The position numbers and the translations under genes are program-made. Below the pieces are notes generated by a model. It was not told the DNA's origin. It ran no database searches and was given only the letters and a program-made list of their open reading frames with translations. Below are positions 50,630 to 61,620 of a stretch of DNA of 64,000 nt, one piece after another. Numbering within the stretch: the first letter of the stretch is position 1; every line of letters starts with the position of its first letter. This DNA comes from Lepidurus packardi (lineage: Eukaryota > Arthropoda > Branchiopoda > Notostraca > Triopsidae): contig JAKZAN010000001.1 in assembly GCA_023053545.1 (NCBI GenBank), positions 12,540,024 through 12,604,023 of the forward strand, in the 5' to 3' direction.

Positions 50630-52779
50630 CTACTGTTGACCGGTACTAGGCGGAGTGGGACTAGTACCTGTAGCATCACTGCTGCTGTCGCAGGAGGACT
50701 CCGAAGCTGGAATGGGACTGTCGCGAAAGCAAGCCGACTCGTAGTGCTTGTTTAGGTAGGATTTGAGAGCGAATGACTTGTGGCAGCGTACGCATTGAAA
50801 GCTCTTGAGTACGGAATGGGTTTGCATGTGAGCGCGGAGATTGGACCGATCCGCGAACGCTTTTCCGCAGTGAGCACACCCATAAGGCTTTTCGCCCGTG
50901 TGTGACCTCATGTGACCTTGGAGCAGCCACGGTCGGGAGAAAGCTTTGCTGCAGACGTTGCACACGTGCGACAACGCATGGGTCAGGATGTGCATAGACA
51001 GTGCTGGCATGCTTACGTAGGCTTTGCCACAGGTGGGACAGGTACGAGCACAGCCCGAGTCCAGACTCCGGTGAGTTTGTTTATGTCTGGACAAGTTGGA
51101 CGAGGTAGCGTAGGCCTTCCCGCACTCGGAGCACACGTACCTTCCCGAGCGATTATTCGGATGCGGGGTGGGAGGCGGACTGACGGCAGTGTCCGCTTCC
51201 CGGGGCTGTGGCGAGGCCAGAATGGCTGGCGTCACCATTACGGGCGCTGTTGCACTGGCGGAATTGCTTTTTTCATGGTGGACAGTGTGGGCCTCGTTAG
51301 GCGAGTTACGCCGTTTCGAGCGACCATCGCTAATGAAAAAAGCCTCGTAAGTGTACGCGACGGTCTTGTTAGGGTTGGGGGTTGAGGCGCTCGAGGTCTT
51401 ATTGCTGGCATTGCTGGCGGATGAAGAAGAACGGGAACGCGGTATGCGGAGTTGGGAAGGTGAAGGACCGCGATGATCAGCCGGACGGTCGTGTGGCCCG
51501 GATTGATGAGACAGTTCGGGGGATAACGGAGGAGAACTCACAGTACATCCCAGCGGTGTCAGCGAGGTATTAGTGGGTGCAGATGAGGGGATTACGCTTA
51601 ATGCCAAAGCGTGGTTCTTGCTGCCAGCATGGCTATTATTGCTGGAATGGACGGCGGTACTCAAGTCGAGAATAGCGTGAGCTGTGCTTAGGTCTTGGGG
51701 TTCTCGATTCATTAGCGAAGGAGACACATAGTAGGGCTCATGCGGCGAGGTACCCAAGGCTCCCAAGGCAGGCGGATAGCGGTCGTTGGGAGCGACGCGA
51801 TGCAGTGGGTCCAGCAGAGAGTATGGCCGATAAATGTCGCGTTCTTTGTCTCTCTCCGATGTCGTTGATTCAGGCGGCAAGTACCATTCACGTCGGGAAT
51901 CGTTCTCGCCCAACGACGACGAAGAAGAACATGGAGGAGAGTAGGCGAACGAGGCCGCACTCAGCCGGCGAGGAGGCAAAGACGATGAAAGAGAGCCACC
52001 GGTAGCGTTGATTATAGGCAGCCTGCAAAACTGCTGGTTGCTGGCCGCAAGACTGCCTGGGCTCGTTACAAAGCTGTCGTTACCGGTAAACAGCGAAGGA
52101 GGGGACGAACCCGCAGATGGCGAAGAAGAAGAACTACTACTTTTGGAATCACGATCGCGTCCACCCACCACGGACGGTAATGGTCCTTCTGTGCGTGCCA
52201 TGTCGTCTTCGCTACAACTACCTATTCCGGATTCGGGAGTATCGGTCCGCCGGGCGAGTTGCAGCAAACCGGTCGTTGCATCTTCCAAATCGCAACCGTG
52301 ATTGCTGCCACTTTGTAAGGCAGTTCCAGGGGAGACGGTGTAATTCTTTCCAGATAAATCTAACGTTTCCGTGCATTCATCGATGGACATGGGAGTTGCT
52401 TCCACGTAGCCTTTAAGGTAATAAGATCGACACATTCGTCACTTAATGAACCGGACCCAAACAAATAAAAAAAGCACTAACGAACTTGACATTCACTACT
52501 TGTATTACATTACATCTTGTTGGCAAGTCAAGTAAAAGGCGAAGAAAATAAAAATTAAGAAGGTGGATGTTCAGTCAGTGTTTGGTGAGCTAAAGACTTA
52601 CCGTTGTAGCGAAATACAGGACTCGGTGGCCGGTATCCCGTATGTGCTTTCGTCTTAAACGGCGCCGAGGAAGTGTCATCCACTAACCACGGTGATTGTG
52701 TCTCCGGCGAGGCGGTTTTTCGCCGAGTTCGATCTGGTGATCGGCTCTTTTTATGTTTGGCCATAAAGCAGCGGGGCAT
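50630..52779 (-). CDS. scrt: Scratch-family C2H2 zinc-finger transcriptional repressor
   Basis: This is a Snail-superfamily DNA-binding repressor acting in nuclei, mainly of neural precursors and neurons in animals studied. It has two coding exons: 52779-52602 (59 codons plus one base) and 52410-50630. They are joined across a 191 nt intron with consensus donor GTAAGT, the junction codon is Gly60, and the product is 652 residues. The start is chosen because it gives [11 protein letters not shown], a SNAG-type N-terminus, in a good context (TCAAAATGC). The exon-2 frame also opens with an ATG further upstream, but those codons are intron. An LDLS motif lies at about 76-79. A CtBP-type motif PQDLS lies at 297-301. 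The Scratch motif [16 protein letters not shown] lies at 412-427. Fingers lie at about 484-506, 515-537, 541-563, 569-591 and 597-620, the last being C2HC (HYESAC). Ser- and Pro-rich linkers fill residues 140-480. It is longer than vertebrate SCRT1 because of these linkers. Family assignment is firm. Orthology to one particular arthropod paralogue is not tested. Confidence 0.96.
52411..52601 (-). other. scrt: Scratch intron, 191 nt
   Basis: Donor AACG then GTAAGTCTTTAG, acceptor TTACCTTAAAG. A T-rich tract and a possible branch point (GTTAGTGC) lie 55-75 nt before the acceptor. The splice joins phase 1 to phase 1 and completes codon GGC. A nearer-looking AG (ATTAAG) would lead to an early stop, which supports the chosen acceptor. 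Confidence 0.8.
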
Positions 52780-55700
52780 TTTGAGGCTTTTTTTTTTATA
52801 TAAAAAGTCTTAAACTTTGCGATTAACTTTCAAAGCGAGAGAACTTCCTTCCCTTTCTTTTTGTCAAGTCAACAGCGGAGTTCGTAAGACGAAAAACTTG
52901 GTTGCGATTACTTGGTTGGAATTTTTCCCCCGTTTCCTTCGTTGTTGTTGTATACAAATTTAAAAAGTTTGTAGGCGCGTATTGCTTCGGAACGAGTAAA
53001 GATGTTATCACTTTTTAACCAGAAATATCAATTTTGCACATTCACAACAAAACTGGGGTTTTTACATAACTTCAAACTCGGTTGTCTTAGCCATGTGCTT
53101 GTTTTGTTTTTACCAGCTTAACGTGTTACCACATCGGTTTAGGGGGGTTGTATGGTATCGTAGTGCTGTTAGCGATGTAACTGTTGTGTAAAATGCAACT
53201 AGTCCAACTTCCCGTGCTGGACAGCCGGAGAGTAGGAGACCCATTCCTGTTCCCGACCTGTTTCCCACATGACACTGCCCTGACCCATGCCTGGACTATT
53301 TAAAGGTCCCGAATCCCTCCACAACAAGCGCCCTTCTGACCCTGCGCGCGCAGGAGCATCGATTGCGTCGACAGGCGCCGCAGAACTTATCAAAGGGAGG
53401 AAGGGGGTTCAGATCTAAAAACCATCCATCGGTAGGAGGGAGGGGTGGAGGTCTACAGAAAAGTCTCGTAGGGTGGCCACGGGTTGAATCAAGGGTTGGA
53501 TTATGAAGCAAAAACGAAGAGCGGTGGCTTGCCGAGGGGGTAGGTTTCCAGGGTGGCAAAACGGGCGAACCTTTCACTCGAACCATGCGTTTTTGTATGA
53601 AAAGGAAAAAGGTGCGACTTTCCCCCCGTTCGCCCTCTTGAAAGGCTCCATTAGGATATGGTTTTTGATGAGGTGTTCTCCGTTATTTGTAAACCGTCTA
53701 TACATTACCCCCCACTATACGCCTTAAAAAAAGGCGTTTAATAAAAAAATATATATTTATCTATAGCCTAAAGTCTTTCATGAAGGACTCGCCGTTGCGG
53801 GGGTTAGCCAAAGCCGTGATCATGGAAAAAGCAGAGATCCCCTGCAAAGGCAATCGTCATATTTGCAGTGCGTTCTTAACTCCACAGGAGATCATCCAGA
53901 AAGAGAAAGAGAGAGCATGTTCCCTGCGAAAAGTGTACGAAGCTTGGGGACGGGGTTTCTTAAATAGCTATAGAGAAAGGCCGCAGCTATAGCGTGCTGT
54001 AGCACGTGCGGGCTGGGTCGTGCGCAATCTGGAAGTCATCGCGGATACCCGTAAGCCTAGTAAAGAGAGTGCAGACTTCCGCTGCACTTTACCGCATCCT
54101 TGCTAAATAGCGCCGTTTTCACATGGACTATAGAAGGATAAGATTGAGAAGAGTTCTCCGAGTCATTGTCTCACACCCCCTTCACCCTTCATCCCCAAAA
54201 CCTATAGAATTCATATAACAAGAGTACCAGGCTTTGAAGAATGGCTCAACTTCCTCAATTTTTTCGAGAGCAACTCACTGCACGTTACAGTACCTCGTCT
54301 TTCTATGAGAACGCATTTTAAAAACCCTCTCACACGTAACACCTCGCCCAAAGAAAGAAGAAAAAGGAAAGGAAAAAGAGAGTGCCATATAGGCTTTTCA
54401 TAATGGACGAGGAACCCGCACCACCCCAGGAATATCGTTTTCTTCCGCCAGCATTGATACAAGATATAGGCAACAACAGATCCCCCCCCCCCTTATCCAC
54501 GTGCTTATTCATCACTTTATTAAAATAGGGAAAGGAAAAAAAATTCAGCAACTCTTTTCGAAAAAAAGTATCAAGTTTTTCGGTTTTCGAGAAAGAATTA
54601 AAGACAAGAGGAGGCCATACAAAAATTAACACGTAGCGCGTATGACATTGCATGGGTCGCAAATGACGCGGGGTGGGAGTGTATATATGGGAATCCTTAG
54701 AATAGCGAGCGAATTGCACCTGGACGAGCGGCTTAAAGCTTATGGACATGTGCAATGCAAGTTACGTGACCAAAAGGAAGTTGCTAACTATATTCAAAGG
54801 GATTAGCCTGGACGCTGCTACACTGCCGGATGGCGACAAGTCTGATTTCCGCAAAAAATAAAAATAATTAAAAAAAAATGCGACGAGACAAACGGAAGGA
54901 AAGAGGGGGTAACGGGTAAACTGAACAGGAACTGGCTGCTTCTGTTTGAAAGAAAAATTGTTTGAAACGTTTGTTAACCTGGTGTAAAGAGAATGTACCC
55001 TATACAGTAAGGGGTTTTCTATACAGGGACCATAACAACATATGCGATGTATGTTCGTGCGTGTGCGAGCAGCGTATGGTTCGGCATGCGACCACCTGCC
55101 TGCTTTACCTAAGGTTCCATCAATTAATCTAACCCTCCTGCTCACACACACACATACATTGCCTCATCTACCTCGTCCACCTTGTCTACCTTGTCCCCGT
55201 CCTGGCCTGACTATGGACCCTATAGTTTATGTAGTAAATTTAACACTGTTGCTCCCTCCACCTCGACTTTTAGGGGATGGAAGATACCCTAGAAAGAGAA
55301 TGAAATCGCTTAAATTATGTACAACCTTTTCTTTTTGCTAGTTTTGGTTACTAGAGGGGTGGGAAGCAAGATGACGAGCCACTTTGCGGGGAGTTAATTT
55401 CATTTAAAGGACGTGTCGGGTCGTCAGCGGGGGTGCGTTAAGACGGGTTATCGGCTACTTTTATCTACAAAAGGTACTGCTGCGCTTTTTTTAGAAAGAA
55501 AATGCATATTTATGGGAGTAGTGTAGGAAGACATGGGTTGCTTGGGTGAATATTGCATTTTTTAGGAATTGGAACGGGACATCAGAGCTTCAGTTCAATC
55601 TAAATTGGGGGAAAGAAGGGTGGGTGGGTGGTGCTTCCGATGTCCACCTGTATCTAGAAAGCCTCTAGATAGTTCCTAGGCCCATCTGCTGCTACAGGGC

Positions 55701-57555
55701 CCGAGTTAGATTAAGAATGTATAGCTGATGTTGGTGCCTGCTCCTGCAGTGGCTGCTGACTTCCTTCCGGTCTGCTGGACTGAAAGTATTGAGTACGAAC
55801 TCTATAGCAGAGAGGGCCACACGGAAGAGGATTCCCTCAGGTGCATTGCCTACCAGTTGGGAGGGTTGGGGGGTGGGAGTTTGAGGAGAGAAAAATGCGG
55901 TCGTGCCAGCTGCTCACATTCATAAAAGAAGCTGCCATGCAAGACAGTCGTTAGGGGAGACAGCCAGGTACATAGAATAGGAGATGACCCAATTGTAATT
56001 AGCCACTGGAATGTACCGCGTGCCGTAAGCAATAACTTTTCTTTGTAAAACTATGGATGCAAGTAATAAGCAAGTCACAACTGTAATTCGAGATCTGGCG
56101 GAGCGAAAGGGAGAGAAAGAAAGACAGGAGACAGAGCCATAACCTGGACACCAGTGCCAGTGACACGGGTTGTTGCGTTGACAACTTCATTGTTGGGAAC
56201 GTTATATGTGCCCCGTCGCTTGAACGCTGAAACTACCTTACTTTGGCGGGGGTGATAGGGTGATAGAAGGTGCGCGGGTCATTTAGCTTGACAAGGAAAG
56301 GTAATTTACCCACGGGGGTTGGGAGAATAGATCTTCCACTCACTAACCTATCCAGTAGTACTCTTTATACATTAGGTACGTCATCTTCCATTCATGTAGG
56401 TCGCCTTCCAAGAGTCCCGTGGTCGGTCTATCGGAACAGGTAAAGAAAAATAAAGAAAAAGATTAGGTTCACGGTGACAAAAAAGGAATTTTATGATCTG
56501 TTTTAAGTTCTTGGTAAAGCTTTTCAGTAATCCTTTTATGGTTTGGGAATGTCAGCATGCTAGAGTGCAAAATTTAGGGAGCGAACTGTGGTAACACGAA
56601 AAGCTTTTGCCCCCACAGTTTCATGTAGTCAGCATTTGAGGTCTGCGGTTTTAGGCCATTTGGGGGAGTGTCACCGTGTGACAGGTTTTGGTAGGAGCCT
56701 TTTTTTTATTTTTTTGTGCAGCCCGGTATCTTATAGTAGCCATGCACGAAGTAATCAGCGGTTTCTGTCGCAAATTTTCCCGGCCCTCTGTTGGATTACG
56801 GTGGCGAGCAGTCACGCGATCGGTTTTGCCCTTGTATGTTTCGTGTCTGTAGCGACCCCCCTTTACCTCTTTCTGACTCTTGTGTCTCTCTCTTTCCTCT
56901 CCCTCCCCACCTTCACCCTTACCCCCCTAAATCATCCGACGACCTACCTATTCAAGATTCAAACCGCAATTGGGGCGTCTTTTGGAGGCGCATCCTTGGT
57001 AAAACCCACCACATCAGGCTGTAAGAATTAAGCATTTAACGTCTACGTACGTATACATATTAAGCGTACACCCTATAGTGCAAGTTACAACAGCCGCAGG
57101 TTGCTTGGGCGGGGTAGTTCTCAGCAATTAAATTTGTTCAAACGGACGTAAAGCATTGCGTGCGATCGCCATTCTTGGGGAATGTACCCCACTACGCGTT
57201 AGGCGACGTGGGTTATACCACAAATAAACGCCGAGCGAAATGTCATATATAGAGAAAAAGCGTGAAGCGAAAATCTCTCAACTACCACTCGCTTGCTCAG
57301 CTAGGGTGGTACGGGGGTAACTTTTAACGTGTGTGCCGCGCTGATGGCCATCGCAGTAGAACGGAGCACGTGCCAGGCAAACGCACTTGTGTACGCAGAA
57401 TTGGCAGACTTTCACCCTCGCCACCAGACTCGATTGGGGGGTCTACAGTCGACTTGGCGCTCTACAATAGGCAAAGCACGCTAACTTAGTCAAAGCGAAT
57501 GAGCACGAGTCATGGTAGCCTAAGCTAGGTTGCTTTCTCACACTATTATTTTCAA
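52780..57555. other. Scratch 5' flank, no further gene recognised
   Basis: Mixed composition, with A-rich and C-rich short runs (54483-54494). Scattered frames of 60-140 codons lack domains or paired splice sites. This interval is the natural place for regulatory elements of Scratch, but none can be identified from one sequence. Confidence 0.4.
52796..52806 (-). promoter_or_regulatory. TATA-like string just upstream of the Scratch ATG
   Basis: On the minus strand TTTATATAAAA lies about 20-25 nt before the start codon. A start of transcription 30 nt downstream would fall inside the coding sequence. A classical TATA role is therefore unlikely unless the true promoter is elsewhere and this is only AT-rich leader. 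Confidence 0.15.
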
Positions 57556-57765
57556 TTAGGGAGAAATTTTGACGCTTTTTTCAGTCTTTATTCGGCGTAT
57601 CTTATTGTACGTGTTGCTCCAGCTTTGGCCCTTGTTCCGGGGTGTTCCGTGGGGTTCCGAGGGGTTTCCTTTAGCCGATGGGGAAAGGAACGTTTGGCCC
57701 CGAGCGGTGACAAATACTATGCAATGCACTAAAGCAACAAAGAAATAGAGTTGCGTCTGCGTCAT
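57556..57765 (-). CDS. Candidate small secreted protein (signal peptide), unknown
   Basis: An ATG in good context (AAACAATGACG) opens a 69-residue frame. Residues 1-21 have the three parts of a signal peptide: MTQTQ, a hydrophobic core LYFFVALVHCIVFV, then TA before RGQ. A V-x-A rule at -3/-1 predicts cleavage after Ala21. The remaining ~48 residues are hydrophilic, Ser/Asn/Pro/Lys-rich, free of cysteine, and contain basic pairs (RR, KIRR) near the C-terminus. No domain is recognised. A TA microsatellite lies immediately upstream of the ATG, so any leader would be very short or spliced. The frame could be a first exon or a complete small precursor. Chance is possible, since hydrophobic starts arise by luck in AT-rich DNA. 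Confidence 0.3.
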   Translation of the reverse strand: MTQTQLYFFVALVHCIVFVTARGQTFLSPSAKGNPSEPHGTPRNKGQSWSNTYNKIRRIKTEKSVKISP

Positions 57766-57767
57766 TG

Positions 57768-57860
57768 TTTTATATATATATATTTTTATATATATATTAT
57801 ATATATATTATATTATATATATATTATTTATATATATATTTTTATATATATATATATACA
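57768..57860. repeat. TA microsatellite tract
   Basis: Interrupted TA and TATTTTTATA units over about 90 bp, directly upstream of the candidate small secreted frame on the minus strand. Confidence 0.95.
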
Positions 57861-59339
57861 GAAAAACTGTTCTGTTAACCTATAGGTTCCATTACTGCCA
57901 CTGACGTCAAGAACGGGGCGGAGGGTGGTTTCAACCAAAAAGTGGTGCGTGCCAAAAAAGACTTGGACTTGCAAAAAAAGAAAAAAAAAGGAAAAAAAGT
58001 AAAAGGCTGTGATGTGATGTTAACGTCTTTCAATTTTGGGGCATTGCTATAGGCATGGCAGGAAAAGCATTGTTCAGGAGTGCCCTTGTACTGCCAGTCC
58101 GTATCACGGAGGTAAATACAAGCTGACTCGGGAATCCCCCAGCACAAGTCATAGTCAGAGGGATATTATTCCTTGAGGGAATGTTGGGCTTTTGGCCTGA
58201 GGGGAGTTGTATCGTTATGTAGTGCAGTATTAAGAAGAGAAAAGGATATGATTCTTGACGGCGAAGCGTCCTCGCTTGTCGCAGCCAATGGGATCAGGGA
58301 TCCGATAAACCGCACAATTCCATTACGGCCATACCGTATCGTACGCGATTCATGGCTCTAGCACGTTCCCGTAGTTCCCGTTGGAACCTTGGCAACATGA
58401 CCAAAAGTGTCTATACTCTATAGCCTTTCCAGCAGCAATGCAATGCCTGATATTGCTAGTGGCCGCATTCTTGGCCCGGGAGCTTACCGTATTTTATCTT
58501 AACATTGGCGTCTAATGTATATAGATTCCTTTTTTTCTCCCCTGGCTTCATTCCAAGAGAGCTCGAATGTATTGTTTCGTGGATTTAAGGGCGTATCGTG
58601 TGGCTTAGATCCTTCATTCATCTTTCTGTTTATGAGTTGGAGAAAACAGCGTTATCTTGGGGAAAAGTAATAGAAAGCACCAAAGTGTACGAAATTGTTC
58701 GAAACTGCTAGATCTTTTACAAGTTAAAACTTTGGAGTGTAAGGAGGGGGGTCTTGGGGATCTTTCAAGTTTCCATTAGAACTGCAAATAGATAACTTGC
58801 CGCGGTCTGTGCGGCTGCCAGTGTTGAGGGTTTGGCTTGAAAAATGTACGCAACAAGTTAGCTGAATTAGTATTCCGACGAAGAAAGCCTCATTCAACAA
58901 GGTTTCCTCCGGAGTCGGCTGCATTAACACATCAAACACAACCAAAGGAAACAAGATTACTCCGTCTTGCTTCGTTTAATACGCATACGGCCAAAAAGGC
59001 AAGGCCAACATCAGGGCTTCGCTTAAGTAGATTCCAGACTGTAGGTAACCTCCCCCACCCAAGAAAAGAAAAAAGAAAAGGAACCCCAAACGTTAAGGCA
59101 GAAGCAGTTACGAAGTTAAATCTCAAGCCTTAGAAAGCTTTGCAGCAATTCCACGTGTGTTCCTAGTTATAAGAGATCTTTACAAGCATAACAGAGCGAA
59201 TCTCCATATTCATATACCTTTGCCGACCCGAGTCGTAACTTACATTTCGTTTGTGTCTTAGGAAAATTGCTACATTTTCTCTCTTTTTTCCCGTAATAAT
59301 AGTAGCAGACATTGACTTTGTTTTGTACAGCGTTTGTTA
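57861..59339. other. No firm gene; one coding-like plus frame
   Basis: The plus frame at about 58840-59047 reads KNVRNKLAELVFRRRKPHST with no stop for about 70 codons. It ends at a GTAACC donor-like site (PTSGLRLSRFQTV before it). No acceptor with a pyrimidine tract was found, so it is left as a weak candidate. Confidence 0.3.
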
Positions 59340-59970
59340 ATGCACAGTAACAAACCTATGGATCGCTAGATGGACTTTGCGAATGGACCAATCACATTGC
59401 TTTTCCGTTGTTTAGACCCATCCTGTAATTTCTAGCCTAATACTAGGGAAATTCTTTCTAAACTCCGTCAAATAAACGAGTAATTTAATTGAATGATCTC
59501 CTTTAATTGACAGGTGAATTTAGAAGCGATAACGTGTTGAAAACCCAGCTAAGCCTAGAAGTAGGCTTCAAATGACAGGATTGGTTTAAACAACGGAAAA
59601 GCAATGTTATCGGTCAATTTTCAAGGCCGGACTTGGCAATGTCGAATCAAACAATAAAAGTTACCGACCTTTCCTACAACTCCGGGCCGGGATTCGTAGC
59701 GTTACTCCAGCTTGCTTCTAAAAGAGCAAACAAATTCAACAATGAATAGTTCACCAGTTAGTAAACACATTTGTGGCCCCTAACCACGGGATTCGTAGCG
59801 TTACTTCGGCTTCCTTGCAAATGAGCAAACAAATTCAACAACGAATTGTTCACCAGTTACTGAGCACATGACCATAAGGCTACCGACATTTCCCCAAAGC
59901 CAGACGGGGATTCGTAGCGTTACTTCGGGTTGCGTTATATATGAGCAAACAAGTCCATGTAGCGATCAGT
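59340..59970. repeat. Foldback plus tandem-repeat element, copy B
   Basis: Two inverted arms of about 62 nt (59378-59438 and 59563-59624) pair with roughly 80 percent identity. Both contain CATTGCTTTTCCGTTGTTTA or its complement. To their right, at 59655-59960, are three tandem sub-units with GATTCGTAGCGTTAC at 59691, 59790 and 59910. Each is followed by GAGCAAACAA and, in the first two, CAACAATGAATAGTTCACC-like sequence. The same words occur at 12085-12700. No protein is encoded. The pattern resembles a foldback-type non-autonomous DNA element, but the class is unassigned. Confidence 0.75.
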
Positions 59971-60207
59971 AAGTTCACTACTTTACAGTACAGTACTATC
60001 ACTGCTAACATAAAACAAGAGAATGAATTAGGCGCTCGTTATGATTGTCTTCTCGTAAGTGTTATCGAGTCCCAACGAGATTGACCTCGTACTTAACGCA
60101 AGAGGCGAGGGGGCAGGGGATGGGAGGAGAGACACATTATTTCTGATGCTTTTCTGTAAGGCTTCTTCGCCCGGACACAGCGGACAGCGACACGTAAGGA
60201 AAAGAAA

Positions 60208-60402
60208 ATGGCAGACAATATGTGTCGGTTGCCAAGCCATTTTGTCTTGTACACCGGGGCTACTGGGGCGTTGCATATCGTGCAGTTTTTGGTCGCTGCT
60301 AACTACAACTTAGATGAGGCTTCCAACGAGACATTCCGTCCTCCATGGTCTTTAGTCCCCTTTTACTTGCCTCGCGGAGGTATGGGAGTATGGGAGCGCT
60401 AG
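60208..60402 (+). CDS. Candidate small ORF or first exon, weak ankyrin-like stretch
   Basis: The ATG context is optimal (GAAAATGG). The 64-residue frame reads MADNMCRLPSHFVLYTG, then ALHIVQFLVAANYNLDEA, and ends at a stop. A GTATGG donor-like site near the end (after PRG) could make it a first exon. The HIVQFLVAANYNLDEA segment resembles the second helix and turn of an ankyrin repeat, but the preceding helix is missing. I treat that as a hint only. The region is GC-richer than its flanks. It lies just beyond the foldback repeat and 18 nt upstream of another coding-like frame on the same strand. Confidence 0.25.
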   Translation: MADNMCRLPSHFVLYTGATGALHIVQFLVAANYNLDEASNETFRPPWSLVPFYLPRGGMGVWER

Positions 60403-60420
60403 CAACGAGCACATCGTATT

Positions 60421-60681
60421 ATGAGGGGGAGTCCGTTATGGGTCTCGACGGAGCAAGGAGGCCAACAAATCGCCTTAATGTGTGCCGAGCCTAAGGTCCC
60501 ACAAGACGTCATCTGTCTTGGCCTAGGTCGGCCCCTCGACGTCCGACGTCGCTGCCAGCTGACCCTTTACTTACGCCCGACTGCTAACCCGCACAGATCC
60601 CTTTCCTCGGAATTCTTTATACGTTTCCCCCTATTTATTTATTTTTTACAGCTTTCCAGGGATTTGTTTTGTTCCCCCTGA
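60421..60681 (+). CDS. Candidate coding-like frame, unknown
   Basis: An 86-codon frame begins MRGSPLWVSTEQGGQQIALM and continues AEPKVPQDVICLGLGRPLDV. C and G dominate third codon positions up to about 60600, after which it runs into T-rich, probably non-coding sequence. There may be a real exon boundary in between, though no consensus donor stands out. It is in a different frame from the neighbour ending at 60402. No domain is recognised. An exon of the same gene or a decayed repeat are both possible. Confidence 0.2.
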   Translation: MRGSPLWVSTEQGGQQIALMCAEPKVPQDVICLGLGRPLDVRRRCQLTLYLRPTANPHRSLSSEFFIRFPLFIYFLQLSRDLFCSP

Positions 60682-61173
60682 AGTTGCTGAAGAAACGTTT
60701 GTCCTTTTAGGGAGGTGCTGAATTGTTTTTTGAAGACTGTACTCGGTGCAAAACCAGTAGAACGCAAGCCAGAGTCTCGTTTGTCGCTAAGGATAAAATA
60801 AAATAAATTGAGCCATAATTGGTTCGTTACCAGCAAAAAAACGCCGTCCTCAATTTCTTTCACTCCACATTCCTGCCGCACAGTACGTTTTGAGGTTTTT
60901 AAGGTGTACCAAACATCCAACCGCAAATAAAAACTCGAGTTTGCTTTACTGATGGGGTCCTGGGTGTTTTGTATCGCACTTGGCATGGAAAAGCTGTTTG
61001 CTAGAGGATGTTGGAGCTTTTAAGGCAGTACTGTTGTATTACTAGTGGAAGTTCTGTGTCGTTCTGCCCGAACGACTTCCTCCCTGGCAAGTGGCCACTG
61101 TAACCCGGTGATGCTGGAGCAGTTTGGTGCACTTGATGCAACTTGGCGTCCGTGGAAGGAAGCATAGACTTAC

Positions 61174-61254
61174 CACCGACGGGGGTTCGCTTCACGGCAT
61201 GCAGCAATAGAACTGAGTCACTATCTGAGGGAACTATCTGTTCCGTGCCTCCTT
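61174..61254 (-). CDS. Candidate internal exon, unknown function
   Basis: An 81 nt segment follows a strong acceptor (TTTTCCTCTCC, then CCTTTTAG) and ends at a perfect donor (GTG then GTAAGTCT). It is phase 1 at both ends. The translation reads GGTEQIVPSDSDSVLLLHAV, then KRTPVG. The frame also stays open through the donor to a stop at 61020, so a longer terminal exon is an alternative. That alternative would add SPGYSGHLPGRKSFGQND and a short tail. No domain is recognised and no partner exon is secure. Confidence 0.3.
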
Positions 61255-61590
61255 CTAAAAGGACTTGGGCCCAAGGAGAGGAAAAGGGCAATATACAATA
61301 CAACCTGAAAGCCGTGCAGGATCCTTTTGTCGTTGCTATGTTGAAGGTAATATAATGTGAAGAGCGTACTTTAACCGCGGGTGCGAAACTGTAGACGGGA
61401 GTATAACCGTCGAGGTTCAAGTTTTACTGGCTAGTCACGGGGTTTTACGGTACGAGCTCTTCGCTGCAAAAAGAAAGTTGGCAAGAACCCAACGATCGTT
61501 TCCCGATCAACAGTTCCTGTCAACTGCGGATGGCATGAAGAGTTGGAAGGCTTTTTCCAAAGTATTGATGTAGCAACAAGAGCTTCTGTA

Positions 61591-61620
61591 TGCTGCCGTG
61601 CCAAACTTTGCACGGCAGCA
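61591..61620. repeat. Perfect 11 bp inverted repeat (hairpin)
   Basis: TGCTGCCGTGC, an eight-base loop CAAACTTT, then GCACGGCAGCA. It is GC-rich and perfectly paired in a locally ordinary context. It could form a stable stem in RNA from either strand. No T run follows and this is a eukaryote, so it is not a terminator. Confidence 0.85.

Noticed and set aside
50912-51385. 157-codon plus-strand frame across the Scratch coding exon
   Set aside because: It is the antisense shadow of the zinc-finger coding sequence. Its composition follows from that constraint.
52796-52806. TATA box as the Scratch promoter
   Set aside because: It is too close to the start codon to place a normal transcription start upstream of the ATG.
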